From JAMQPK01 sp963746535 (lineage in GTDB: Bacteria > Acidobacteriota > Vicinamibacteria > Vicinamibacterales > JAMQPK01): DNA of 64,000 nt. The stretch is taken from positions 806,001-870,000 of the forward strand of contig CAVVBP010000011.1 in assembly GCA_963746535.1 (NCBI GenBank), in the 5' to 3' direction. A model generated the notes under the pieces. The model saw nothing but the letters and a program-made list of their open reading frames with translations. It did not search any database and was not told the DNA's origin. A program made the translations under genes and the position numbers. How positions within the stretch are numbered: the stretch's first letter is position 1; each line of letters opens with the position of its first letter. This document shows positions 43,767 through 52,238 of the stretch, one piece after another.

Positions 43767-44570
43767 TCAAATCTGCCGCAGGATGAGGCCTTCGTTCAGG
43801 CTGCCGGTGCGATAGCCTTTCGGATCGATCGTCACCGTCTCGTACCCGGCGGCCCGCAGCTCGCGGACGATGGCATCCCGCATGCCGGGTTCGAACGCGC
43901 GCACGAGATCTTCCCGCGCCACCTCCACGCGCGCCAGCGTGTCGTGGTGGCGGACGCGGCACACACGGAATCCCAGCGCGTGCAGCGCCTCTTCGCCGCG
44001 CTCGATCTGTCTCAGCTTTTCTGGCGTGACTTCCTGGTGATACGGGATCCGCGACGACAGGCACGCCGACGCGGGCTCGTCCCACACCGGCAGGCCGGCG
44101 AGCCGCGATGCCTCGCGGATCTGCGCTTTTGTCATCCCGGCTTCGTCGAGCGGGCTTCGCACGCCGAACTGCCGCGCGGCCACTCGTCCCGGACGATAAT
44201 CGCCGCGATCGTCGGCGTTGGTGCCGTCGGCCACGTGCGCGTGCCCGAGCTCGCGGGCCATCTGCGTCAGCCGCGTGTAGAGCTCGTGCTTACAGAAGTA
44301 ACAGCGGTTCTCGGGGTTCGCGCGGTATTCCGGACGATCGGTTTCGCCGGTGAGAATGACCTGGTGATTCAGGTTGAACTCGCGGGCCACCGTGAACGCC
44401 AGCTGGCGATGATGCGCGGGATAGCTGGGGCTGTCGGCGGTGACACACAACGCGTTGCGGCCGAGCACATCGGTCGCCGCCCAGGCCAGGTACGCGCTGT
44501 CGACGCCGCCGCTGAACGCCACGATGACCGAGCGCAGGTCGACGAGGATCGCGCGCAGCTCAGGCGTCAC
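43767..44570 (-). CDS. larE: LarE-like ATP-dependent sulfur transferase (PP-loop)
   Basis: A 267-residue PP-loop ATPase. VIVAFSGGVDSAYLAWAA (SGGVDS at residues 20-25) binds ATP. NRCYFCKHELYTRL carries a Cys pair and VWDEPASACLSSRIPYHQEV the cysteine that in LarE gives up its sulfur to the nickel-pincer cofactor precursor. GTG 44570 overlaps the stop of the LysW-like gene (GTGA), so translation is coupled. No larA, larB or larC is in the window, which leaves open that it thiolates something else. Fold and motifs are firm; the substrate is inferred. Confidence 0.85.
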   Translation of the reverse strand: MTPELRAILVDLRSVIVAFSGGVDSAYLAWAATDVLGRNALCVTADSPSYPAHHRQLAFTVAREFNLNHQVILTGETDRPEYRANPENRCYFCKHELYTRLTQMARELGHAHVADGTNADDRGDYRPGRVAARQFGVRSPLDEAGMTKAQIREASRLAGLPVWDEPASACLSSRIPYHQEVTPEKLRQIERGEEALHALGFRVCRVRHHDTLARVEVAREDLVRAFEPGMRDAIVRELRAAGYETVTIDPKGYRTGSLNEGLILRQI

Positions 44571-44822
44571 TCGTCCCAGTCCTCTTCCTCCTCGGCCTCT
44601 TCATCCTCGACGTCGAGATCTTCCACGTCGCCTTCCTCGGCGGCTTCTTCCTCCCTCGTCGTCGTCGTCGTCGTCGTCGTCACCGGCGATGTCCAGTTCG
44701 ATCGGCGCGAGGCCCGTGACTTCGAGGTTCGAGCCGCACTCTGGACAGCTGACCAGGTCGCCCTTGTCCACGTCGTACTCGTCAACTTCTATCTCGGCGT
44801 CACATTCTGGGCAGGTAGCCAT
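44567..44822 (-). CDS. LysW-like zinc-ribbon amino-group carrier protein (one frameshift)
   Basis: About 84 residues from ATG 44822. The zinc ribbon is ATCPECDAEIEVDEYD and DLVSCPECGSNLEVTG, with two CPEC pairs as in LysW/ArgW. Then APIELDI leads to a run of eight aspartates. An extra G near 44655 (GAGGGAGG) shifts the frame; the repaired tail is highly acidic and ends EEEEDWDE. LysW carriers end in EDWGE, with the last glutamate taking the substrate, so the end looks functional but has Asp for Gly. The acidic linker is much longer than in LysW. It is coupled to larE. Confidence 0.75.
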
Positions 44823-44831
44823 TTGTTCCGG

Positions 44832-44861
44832 ATTATAGCGAGAACCTGATAAATTCTGCAA
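44832..44861 (-). promoter_or_regulatory. Promoter for the LysW-like/larE pair
   Basis: On the minus strand TTGCAG (44861-44856) and TATAAT (44837-44832) are 18 bases apart. TATAAT ends nine bases before ATG 44822, so the leader would be only a few bases. Confidence 0.65.
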
Positions 44862-44920
44862 CGCACGCTAACGGTTTTGCGGTCGCATTCCGATACATCT
44901 CATGAGAGTTCTACCTCTTC

Positions 44921-45640
44921 ATGACCACCAGCACAGCCGGCGTGAAAACCGTCCTGGTTGCCGATGACACGGCATTCGTCCGGGACCGCTTCAAAACCGC
45001 ACTCGAGAGTGCCGGTCATCGTGCGGTCACGGTGAGAAGCGCCGCCGAGCTGCTCGCCCGCGTGCGCGCGGACCTGGCGGACATCGATCTGCTGGTGATC
45101 GATCTGCGGCTGCCCCACGCCGCCGGGGTGGATCTCGTACGCAGCATCCGCAAGCTCGACGACGGCCGGCTGCCGATCCTGATTTTCAGCGGCACGATTA
45201 CCAGCGCCGACGAAGTGCGCGAGCTCGCGGCGCTCGGGGTTGCCGGTTACGTCAACGAATACAGCGCCGTCCAGCACATCCTGCCGTCGCTCGCGCCGCA
45301 TCTCTTTCCGGACAACTTCAACCGCCGCGGAAGCCCGCGCGTGGTGCTCGGCATTCCCATCGCCTACCGGTTTGGCAACACCATCGCGGCGGCGCTGACG
45401 CTGAATCTCAGCCGCGGCGGCATCGCCATCCGCACCACGAGCCCGCTCGACCTCGGCTCGAACGTGCGCCTCAGGTTCCGCCTGCCGGGGTCCAAGCGCG
45501 ACATCGACGCCGAGGGGCGTGTGGCGTGGAGCGACCGCCGCCACGGCATGGGCCTGCAGTTCGAGAAGGTCGAACAGCCGGATCAGGCCGCCGTCGACGA
45601 GTTCGTCGATGCGCACTTCTTCAGCAGCAGAAAGTCCTAG
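44921..45640 (+). CDS. Response regulator receiver - PilZ protein
   Basis: A 239-residue two-domain protein. Residues about 8-125 form a receiver: TVLVADDTAFVRDRF (acidic pair), LLVIDLRLPHAAGVD (phospho-aspartate), LIFSGTITSADE, then GYVNEYSAV at the place of the usual lysine, which is not obvious. Residues about 135-235 are a PilZ domain with NRRGSPRVVL and LNLSRGGIAIRTT, the RxxxR and NxSxxG motifs that bind cyclic di-GMP. It probably links a kinase signal and c-di-GMP to motility or envelope behaviour. It is divergent from the LysW-like gene. Confidence 0.85.
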   Translation: MTTSTAGVKTVLVADDTAFVRDRFKTALESAGHRAVTVRSAAELLARVRADLADIDLLVIDLRLPHAAGVDLVRSIRKLDDGRLPILIFSGTITSADEVRELAALGVAGYVNEYSAVQHILPSLAPHLFPDNFNRRGSPRVVLGIPIAYRFGNTIAAALTLNLSRGGIAIRTTSPLDLGSNVRLRFRLPGSKRDIDAEGRVAWSDRRHGMGLQFEKVEQPDQAAVDEFVDAHFFSSRKS

Positions 45641-45675
45641 CCGTTCCAGTAACATCAACACCGGAGGTTCCGTCC

Positions 45676-47031
45676 ATGGACAACCTTGTCCTCGACGTCG
45701 GCATCCGCGTGGGCGCGGTGCTGGCGCTGGTGCTGGCCAACGGGTTTTTCGTGGCCGCCGAGTTCTCGATTATTTCGGTGCGCAAGACGCGCATCGACCA
45801 GCTGCTGGCCGAAGGCAGCCGGATGGCGCGGCCCGTGCGGCGCGCGCTGAATAATCCCGACCAGTTCATCGCGGCCACGCAGCTCGGCATTACGATGGCC
45901 AGCCTGGGCCTCGGCTGGATTGGCGAGCCGGCGCTCGCGTCGATGCTCGAGCCGCTGCTGCACGGCCTGCCGAGCCCGGTCTCGATCGCCACCACCCACA
46001 CGGTCGCGTTTACCATCGCGTTCAGCATCATCACGGCCCTCCACATCGTGCTCGGCGAGCTCGCGCCGAAAACGATCGCGCTGCAGTATCCCGAGCAGAC
46101 GTCGCTCCTCGTCGCGAAGCCGACCGAAATCTTTCTCCGCGTCTTCCATCCGTTCATACGCGCGCTCAACGCCATGGGCTGGGCCGTTGTGAGGTTACTG
46201 GGCATGAAACAGGCGAGCGGGCACGGCCTGGTGCACTCGGAGGAAGAGCTCAAGATGCTGGTCACGGCGAGCCAGCAGGCGGGCGTGCTCGAGGAGGACG
46301 AAGAACAGATGCTGCACCGCGTCTTTCACTTCGCCGAGTTCACGGCCGCCGACATGATGCTGCCGCGCACCGAGATGGCGGCGGTGAAAGCCGACGCCAC
46401 GATCGGCGAAGTCGTCGACCTTGTCTGGCGCGGCCGGCACGCGAGCCTGCCTGTGTACCGCGGCGAGCTCGACGACATCGTGGGCATCATGCTCGTGCCC
46501 GATCTGGTCCGCGCGCTGGCGTCGCCGCCGTTCTTCGACGCGGCGCAGAGCGTCCCGGGCGAGAGTCGAGCGACGCCGGCGTTCAGCGTGGCGACGATCG
46601 CGCGGGAAGCGCTGACGGTGCCCGAGACGATGAAGGCCGACGAGCTGCTGCGGCAGATGCGGCGCCACCGTACGCACCAGGCGATCGTCATCGACGAATA
46701 CGGCGGAACGGCCGGGCTCGTCACCTTCGAGCGCGTCGTCGAACGGATTGTCGGGGGGTCACGTGGCGATTTCAGCTCAGGGGCCCCGTCGATGCCCATT
46801 CGACAGCTTCCGGATGGCTCGGCCGAGGTCGATGGCCTGGCGCTGGTCATTGACGTCAACGAGCAGTTCGCCCTCGATATCGATGAGGAAACGTACACGA
46901 CGCTCGGCGGCTACATGCTGGGGCGCCTTGGCAGGCGGCCCGTGGTCGGCGACATCGTGGACGCCGGAACACGAACGCTGCGGGTGGAAGCCGTCGACGG
47001 GCTGCGCGTCTCGCGGGTGAGGATTATCTGA
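45676..47031 (+). CDS. CNNM/CorC-type CBS-domain membrane protein (HlyC/CorC family)
   Basis: A 451-residue protein. ATG 45676 has GGAGG nine bases upstream; longer frames read into the previous gene. Residues about 1-200 are the DUF21 membrane domain (VLANGFFVAAEFSIISVRKT, FIAATQLGITMASLGLGWIG, LHIVLGELAPKTIALQYPEQ). A CBS pair follows (FTAADMMLPRTEMAAVKAD, HASLPVYRGELDDIVGIMLV, QAIVIDEYGGTAGLVTFERV), then a CorC/HlyC C-terminal domain to the end. The family is linked to magnesium/cobalt movement; hemolysin is only a historic name. Confidence 0.9.
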   Translation: MDNLVLDVGIRVGAVLALVLANGFFVAAEFSIISVRKTRIDQLLAEGSRMARPVRRALNNPDQFIAATQLGITMASLGLGWIGEPALASMLEPLLHGLPSPVSIATTHTVAFTIAFSIITALHIVLGELAPKTIALQYPEQTSLLVAKPTEIFLRVFHPFIRALNAMGWAVVRLLGMKQASGHGLVHSEEELKMLVTASQQAGVLEEDEEQMLHRVFHFAEFTAADMMLPRTEMAAVKADATIGEVVDLVWRGRHASLPVYRGELDDIVGIMLVPDLVRALASPPFFDAAQSVPGESRATPAFSVATIAREALTVPETMKADELLRQMRRHRTHQAIVIDEYGGTAGLVTFERVVERIVGGSRGDFSSGAPSMPIRQLPDGSAEVDGLALVIDVNEQFALDIDEETYTTLGGYMLGRLGRRPVVGDIVDAGTRTLRVEAVDGLRVSRVRII

Positions 47032-47040
47032 GGGGTATCT

Positions 47041-47094
47041 GAGGGGTCGGGAGGGGTTTTCGGCCGCGACGGCGAAAACCCCTCCCGACCCCTC
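47041..47094. repeat. Perfect GGGGTCGGGAGGGG-family hairpin between convergent genes
   Basis: Arms of 22 bases (47041-47062, 47073-47094) pair perfectly around a 10-base loop. The left arm starts GAGGGGTCGGGAGGGG. It starts nine bases after the CBS protein stop and ends three bases before the ATPase stop, a good site for a two-way terminator. Confidence 0.85.
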
Positions 47095-47096
47095 TT

Positions 47097-49235
47097 TCAG
47101 TCCGCGCGCAGCAGGCGCAAGCCGTTCGCGATGACGAGCAGGGACGCACCCATGTCGGCCATCACGGCCATCCATAAGGTCGCCGAACCCGTGATGGCCA
47201 GCACGAGAAACACGGCCTTCAAACCGAGCGACAGCGTCACGTTGGTGTGAATGTTACGCAAGGTTGCCCGACCCAGGCGGATCGCGAACGGAATCTTCAG
47301 CAGCTCGTCGGCCATCAACGCGATGTCGGCGGTCTCGAGCGCCGCATCGCTGCCGGCCGCGCCCATCGCGATGCCGATGTCCGCGGCGGCCAGCGCGGGC
47401 GCATCGTTGACGCCGTCGCCCACCATCGCGACCGTCCCGTACTGTTCGCGAAGCTTCTGCACGGCCTCGACCTTGTCGTGCGGCAGCAGTTCGGCGTGGG
47501 TCTCGTCGACGCCGAGCTCGCGCGCGAGCGCGTCGGCGGCGGCGTGGTTGTCGCCGGTCAACATCACGACCCGCACGATGCCCTGGCGCCTGAGCATTTC
47601 GATGGCCTCGCGCGCCGTCTCGCGCGATCGATCCGCCAGCGCGATGATGCCGAGCGGGCGCTCCTGCCGCGCGACGAGCACGACGGTCCGGCCCGACGCC
47701 GCAAGGAGATCGAGTTTCGAGTGAATCGCGGCGTTACAAAGCCCGCGCTCCTCGATCAACCGATGATTGCCGACGAGGGCGTGTTCGCCTCCCACGATGG
47801 CCTCCGCGCCACGGCCGGGTATCGACTGAAACTCCCGCGACTGGGGCAACGCGATGCCCGACTCGACGGCGCGCGCGAGAATGGCGCGGCCGATCGGATG
47901 CTCCGAACGCGCCTCGAGTCCCGCGGCAATCTCGAGAATCTCGTCGATCGCCGTGTCGTTGAGCGGGATGACCTCGACCACGTGCGGCGAACCTCTGGTG
48001 AGCGTCCCCGTCTTGTCGAACGCCACGCATCGCACGGTGCCCGTCCGCTCGAGATGCGCGCCGCCCTTGATCAGCACGCCCTTGCGGGCGGCCGTCGCGA
48101 TCGCCGACACGACCGCGATGGGCGTCGAGATGACGAGCGCGCACGGGCACGAAATGACCAGCAGGACGAGCGCCCGATAGAGCCACGTCCCGAACGGCTC
48201 GCCCATCACGAGCGGCGGCACCAGTGCCACGATGACGGCAATCGCGATCACCGCCGGTGTGTACCACTGCGCGAAGCGCTCGACGAATGCCTGTGTCGGG
48301 GCGCGCTGCGCTTGCGCGAGCTCGACGAGGGCAATGATGCGCGCCAGCGTCGTGTCCTGCCGCAGGTGCGTGACGCGAACGTCGAGCGCCCCGTAGCCGT
48401 TGATGGTGCCGGCGAACACCTCGTCTCCGGCAGACTTCTCCACCGGCAGCGACTCGCCGGTAATCGGCGCCTGGTTGACGGGGCTCGTTCCCGACACGAC
48501 GACGCCGTCGAGCGGAATTTTCTCGCCGGGCTTCACGAGGAGGACCTCTTCGAGCCGCACATCGTCAACTTTGACCCGCGCCTCGACGCCGTTCCGGTGC
48601 ACCAGCGCCTCGGGCGGCGTCAGGTCCATGAGCGCGTGAATCGCGTTCCGCGCGCGATCCATGCTGCGCGCCTCGAGAATCTGGGCAAACGCGAAGAGGA
48701 ACGTCACCGTGGCGCCTTCGGACCACTCGCCGATGATCATGGCGCCGATGACGGCCACCAGCATCAGGACGTTGATGTCGAGAGACATGACGCGGGTCGC
48801 CACCCACGCGCGACGCGCCGTGTAGATGCCGCCCGTCAGGATCGAGACGAGGAAGATCGCGCGGACGACGAGCGAGGGCAGACCGAGAAAATCCAGCAAC
48901 AGGCCCGCGCCAAGCGCGATGCCGGAGACAACGACGAGCATCTGTCGAGCCGTCGCGGCGGAGGTATGGCCGACCGGCTCTTCGTGCTCGAGCCACGCAC
49001 GCATGCCCGTTTCGGCGACCGCTTCGGCAATCGCCGACGTCGAGAGCTTCGCGGCGTCGTAACGGACACGCAGACGCTGGCCGACGAGATCAGGAACGAG
49101 ATCCTCGAGCCCGGGCAGCGGCTTCAGCCGGCGCTCGAGAATCGCCACCTCCTCGCGGCAATCCATGCCTTCGATCTTGAAGACCGACTCGGCGTGGATT
49201 TCGCAGACGGCGCACGCGACCTGCTTGTTAGCCAA
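47097..49235 (-). CDS. Zn/Cd/Co-type P1B heavy-metal ATPase
   Basis: A 712-residue export pump. The N-terminus has CAVCEIH, then a metal-binding domain with FKIEGMDCREEVAILERRLK. The GMDCREE form, with acidic residues instead of a second Cys, is seen in ZntA/CadA-like pumps. Membrane helices follow; the TM6 metal motif is LLVISCPCALVISTPIAVV, also the zinc/cadmium type. Catalytic parts are APITGESLPVEK, AFDKTGTLTRGSPH with the phosphorylated Asp, SEHPIGRAIL and AMVGDGVNDAPALAAADIG. TTG 49235 overlaps the peroxiredoxin stop by eight bases, suggesting coupled translation. Confidence 0.92.
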   Translation of the reverse strand: MANKQVACAVCEIHAESVFKIEGMDCREEVAILERRLKPLPGLEDLVPDLVGQRLRVRYDAAKLSTSAIAEAVAETGMRAWLEHEEPVGHTSAATARQMLVVVSGIALGAGLLLDFLGLPSLVVRAIFLVSILTGGIYTARRAWVATRVMSLDINVLMLVAVIGAMIIGEWSEGATVTFLFAFAQILEARSMDRARNAIHALMDLTPPEALVHRNGVEARVKVDDVRLEEVLLVKPGEKIPLDGVVVSGTSPVNQAPITGESLPVEKSAGDEVFAGTINGYGALDVRVTHLRQDTTLARIIALVELAQAQRAPTQAFVERFAQWYTPAVIAIAVIVALVPPLVMGEPFGTWLYRALVLLVISCPCALVISTPIAVVSAIATAARKGVLIKGGAHLERTGTVRCVAFDKTGTLTRGSPHVVEVIPLNDTAIDEILEIAAGLEARSEHPIGRAILARAVESGIALPQSREFQSIPGRGAEAIVGGEHALVGNHRLIEERGLCNAAIHSKLDLLAASGRTVVLVARQERPLGIIALADRSRETAREAIEMLRRQGIVRVVMLTGDNHAAADALARELGVDETHAELLPHDKVEAVQKLREQYGTVAMVGDGVNDAPALAAADIGIAMGAAGSDAALETADIALMADELLKIPFAIRLGRATLRNIHTNVTLSLGLKAVFLVLAITGSATLWMAVMADMGASLLVIANGLRLLRAD

Positions 49236-49698
49236 TCTTACTGAGTGCCTCGTTCAGCTTCGTGTAATCGGGCTCGTTCCGCGCGTCCTCGAGCACCTCG
49301 CGATAGCGAACCACGCCCCCCTTGTCGACGACGAAGACGGCGCGCTTCGCGATGTTCTTCAATCCAATCATGTCCGGGTTGACGACGCCGTACTGGTGGA
49401 TGACCTCTTTGTTGTAATCGCTGAGCAGCGGGAACCCGAGCTTCTGCTGATCGTCCCACGCCTTGAGCGCAAAGAATGTATCGGTGCTGATCCCGAGCAC
49501 CTTCGCGTTGATGTTCCTGAAATTGCTCATGGTGTCGCGGAAGTTACAGAACTCCTTGGTGCACGTCCCGCTGAACGCCCCGGGAAAGAACGCGAGCACC
49601 ACGTTGCTCGCACCGAGCTCGCCGCTGAGCGACACGTTCTGCCGGTCCTGGTTGACGAGCGTGAATTCCGGTGCCTTGCTGCCGACTTCTACCGCCAT
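49228..49698 (-). CDS. Peroxiredoxin, AhpE/BCP-like
   Basis: A 156-residue thiol peroxidase. VVLAFFPGAFSGTCTKEFCN places the peroxidatic cysteine at residue 46 and a second cysteine at 51, which could resolve it. VLGISTDTFFALKAW and FPLLSDYNKEVIHQYGV are the later family motifs, with KRAVFVVDKGGVVRY. It reduces hydrogen peroxide or organic peroxides. It lies upstream of the metal ATPase in one transcript, which fits a joint stress response but does not prove it. Confidence 0.92.
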   Translation of the reverse strand: MAVEVGSKAPEFTLVNQDRQNVSLSGELGASNVVLAFFPGAFSGTCTKEFCNFRDTMSNFRNINAKVLGISTDTFFALKAWDDQQKLGFPLLSDYNKEVIHQYGVVNPDMIGLKNIAKRAVFVVDKGGVVRYREVLEDARNEPDYTKLNEALSKIG

Positions 49699-49717
49699 TT
49701 GATCTCTCCTGTCGCCT

Positions 49718-49783
49718 CAGACAGCCCTGAAGGGCTGTGCCACCGAAGTCTCAGTGCATCTCAGCCAGCCCCTTGAGGGCCTA
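49718..49783. repeat. ACAGCCCTGAAGGGC-word repeat, second copy
   Basis: ACAGCCCTGAAGGGCTGT (49721-49738) is an 18-base palindrome with a GA centre; CAGCCAGCCCCTTGAGGGCC is a second, looser one. The word is shared with 20535-20568. It lies between the peroxiredoxin start and the penicillin acylase stop. Confidence 0.7.
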
Positions 49784-52222
49784 CGGCACCAACTCCAATC
49801 GAGACACCGTCGCGGCCTCGACCGCCGCGCGGGTGAACGGCGCGGGCCGGTATCGCCCCTCGCGCCACAGCACGTTCTGATCGAAATAGTGGGGGCTCTG
49901 CGGGTGCCCTGACTGCCCTGTCGTGATGATACCCAGCGACTGGTCCCACGCCCCTATATCAAGTATCTGCCGGTACGACGCCGCATCGGAAGTTGCGTAT
50001 GGACGGCGCAGATTTGTGGTCGTCTTGTTGACGGTCATGCTGTCGCCCGCGATCGGCAGCGGGCCCCGGCTGAAGAACCAGTCGAGCACGCGTCCGCCAC
50101 CGCCCAGCGGGTGTGAGAACTTGACGGCGTGAACCTCGTCCCATCGCCAGTTCGCGGGCTCACCCCGTCGCTGCCGGAGGCCTGAAACGGCATCGGCGGC
50201 CGCGCGCGCCACGATATCGCGGCGTGTTTCGACGACGTCCGGCGTGGACCGATCGTCGAACCACGGCGAGCGCTCGTCCGTGATGATCGCGTGCAGGCCC
50301 GCAAAACGCTCGTTCGCCGCATATCGATAGAACTCGCCAAAGAGCGGCTCGGGCAACTCGTCGGCAAAAGTGCGCCGCCAGAGCGCCTCCTCGAACGCCT
50401 CGAACAACAACGCGACGGGCCGATGGTCTACCCGGCGATCCCAGGTCTGCAACTCCTTGACGGATTCAGGCAGCTCGATCGCCTTGAGAAGCCAGTCGGC
50501 CGCCCGGCTCGTCACGTCGGCTTGAATGCCCTGCATCGCGCGGACATCGAACCCTCGCCGGTCGCCGAGCAGTTCGGTGATGCGCTGCGCGCGGAACGGC
50601 GCCACCCAATCGCGCGTGACGACAAACGGCAGGCTGCGGTCGACTTCGTTGTTCGCCGTCACAATCTGTCCGCCTGGCGGGTTCAACACCGCGGGGAGCA
50701 GCGCGGGATCGATCCAGCCGTGCCAGTCGGCACCTGGGGCCGCGCCGTCGACCGGGACGGATCCATCGGAAGCATGTCGGACCGGGACGAGACCCGACAT
50801 CGCGTAACCGATGTTGCCGTCGATGTCGGCATACACGAAATTCTGCGCGGGGGCGGTGAACTGTCGAACGGCTTTCACGAACACCTGCCAGTCCGTCGCG
50901 CGTGCGAGCGCGTCGAAGGCACTCGCCGAGTGGCCCTCGCGGACAACGTCCCACTTCAGGGCGAGGACCGTTTCCTGGAGCGCTTCAGGTCCAGCCGGAT
51001 CGCCCGCATAGACCTCGCGCCACTGATCGGGATTCAGGACCGGGCCATGTCGCGTCGACCGCACGTCGAACACCACTCGCTCGTCGCGCCCGCTGACGCG
51101 GATCTCGTGTCGCCGCACCTGCAGCGGCACCCACTCGTCCCCGACGCGATAGCGCTGCCGCGACGCGTCCAGGTGCTCGATGAAGAAATCCTGCACGTCG
51201 GTGCCGACGTTGGTCAGGCCCCAGCCGAGCCGTTCGTTGTGGCCGATGATGACAAACGGGATGCCCGGAATCGTCACGCCGGTGACGTTCAACGTATCCG
51301 ACACGACATGCGCTTCCCACCACACCGCGGGCATCTCGATCTGAAGATGCGGATCGTTGGCAAGAATCGGTCGGCCCGATGAGGTCCGCGATCCGTGCAC
51401 GACCCAGGCATTGCTCATTCCCGGGCCGTCGGGTGCAAGCCACTCGAGGCCCGCGAGGTTGCGGAGCGCGGCCACTCGAGCCGGCGCGTCCGTGCTGACG
51501 GGCGATTTCAGAATCACGGGCGCCCAGTCGGGCACCTGGGGAAACAGGCTGGCGGCCCTTGCGCCAAGCTGCCCGGCGAGGGAATAGCGAAGCAGCTCGG
51601 CCCTGTGGTTCTCTCCGAGCCTCCACGAGAAGAGTTTGCTGATGGCCAGCGAATCCACGGGCGTCCACGGCTCGGGCGCGAGGCCGAGCAGTTGGTGTTC
51701 GAGCGGAAGCCGCCCGCGCGGCACAGCCATCGCGGCGTTGACACCCGACGCGTAGCGCTCGAACGCCGTCCTGATGTTCGCCGGCGTGCGCGCCCATTCT
51801 TCTTCCGCGGCCTGACGGAATCCGAGCGTCAGAAAACGCTGATCGATGACGACGGTGGCGGCGCCGAGGACCTCCGACAGCCGGCCGGATGCCGCACGCC
51901 GGTACAACTCCATCTGCCACAGACGGTCACGGGCCTGGAGAAGGCCCACCGCCCGCCAAGCGTCTTCATCAGATCGGGCAAAGACATGAGGAATGCCGAA
52001 GGCGTCGAATCGGACGTCAACCGGCCCTTGCAGACCGGCAAGGGGGATCCGGCCGTCTAAAGGTGGGATCGAGCGGTGAATCCACCACCAGGCCCCCGTC
52101 AGCGCGAGTGCCAGTATCACAAACAGCGCCGCCACGCCCCTTGCCGCGTTTGAGGCCGTTCTATTAGGATTGGGGGTTGGTGGCACGGTCGCAGCCGCTC
52201 CGAAAAGCTTACATCGACTCAT
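49781..52222 (-). CDS. Penicillin acylase-family N-terminal nucleophile hydrolase
   Basis: An up to 813-residue enzyme made as one chain and expected to cut itself. Residues about 30-50 are a membrane/signal anchor (GVAALFVILALALTGAWWWI). The alpha part has DVRFDAFGIPHVFARSDEDA and GLLQARDRLWQMELYRRAAS. The beta part starts at the serine of GPGMSNAWVVHGSRTSSGRP; the residue before the nucleophile is Met, where Gly is usual. ILANDPHLQIEMPAVWWEAH and GIPFVIIGHNERLGWGLTNV are canonical. Substrates of this family include beta-lactams, acyl-homoserine lactones and other amides. ATG 52222 is the longest start; GTG 52186 is possible. Confidence 0.88.
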   Translation of the reverse strand: MSRCKLFGAAATVPPTPNPNRTASNAARGVAALFVILALALTGAWWWIHRSIPPLDGRIPLAGLQGPVDVRFDAFGIPHVFARSDEDAWRAVGLLQARDRLWQMELYRRAASGRLSEVLGAATVVIDQRFLTLGFRQAAEEEWARTPANIRTAFERYASGVNAAMAVPRGRLPLEHQLLGLAPEPWTPVDSLAISKLFSWRLGENHRAELLRYSLAGQLGARAASLFPQVPDWAPVILKSPVSTDAPARVAALRNLAGLEWLAPDGPGMSNAWVVHGSRTSSGRPILANDPHLQIEMPAVWWEAHVVSDTLNVTGVTIPGIPFVIIGHNERLGWGLTNVGTDVQDFFIEHLDASRQRYRVGDEWVPLQVRRHEIRVSGRDERVVFDVRSTRHGPVLNPDQWREVYAGDPAGPEALQETVLALKWDVVREGHSASAFDALARATDWQVFVKAVRQFTAPAQNFVYADIDGNIGYAMSGLVPVRHASDGSVPVDGAAPGADWHGWIDPALLPAVLNPPGGQIVTANNEVDRSLPFVVTRDWVAPFRAQRITELLGDRRGFDVRAMQGIQADVTSRAADWLLKAIELPESVKELQTWDRRVDHRPVALLFEAFEEALWRRTFADELPEPLFGEFYRYAANERFAGLHAIITDERSPWFDDRSTPDVVETRRDIVARAAADAVSGLRQRRGEPANWRWDEVHAVKFSHPLGGGGRVLDWFFSRGPLPIAGDSMTVNKTTTNLRRPYATSDAASYRQILDIGAWDQSLGIITTGQSGHPQSPHYFDQNVLWREGRYRPAPFTRAAVEAATVSRLELVP

Positions 52223-52238
52223 TCATGGAGAACGCCAG

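Noticed and set aside
47247..49244. A long open frame (665 codons) on the plus strand opposite the metal ATPase
   Set aside because: It is rich in Arg, Asp and His as expected from the antisense of a GC-rich gene, has no family motif, and the opposite strand codes a clear P-type ATPase.
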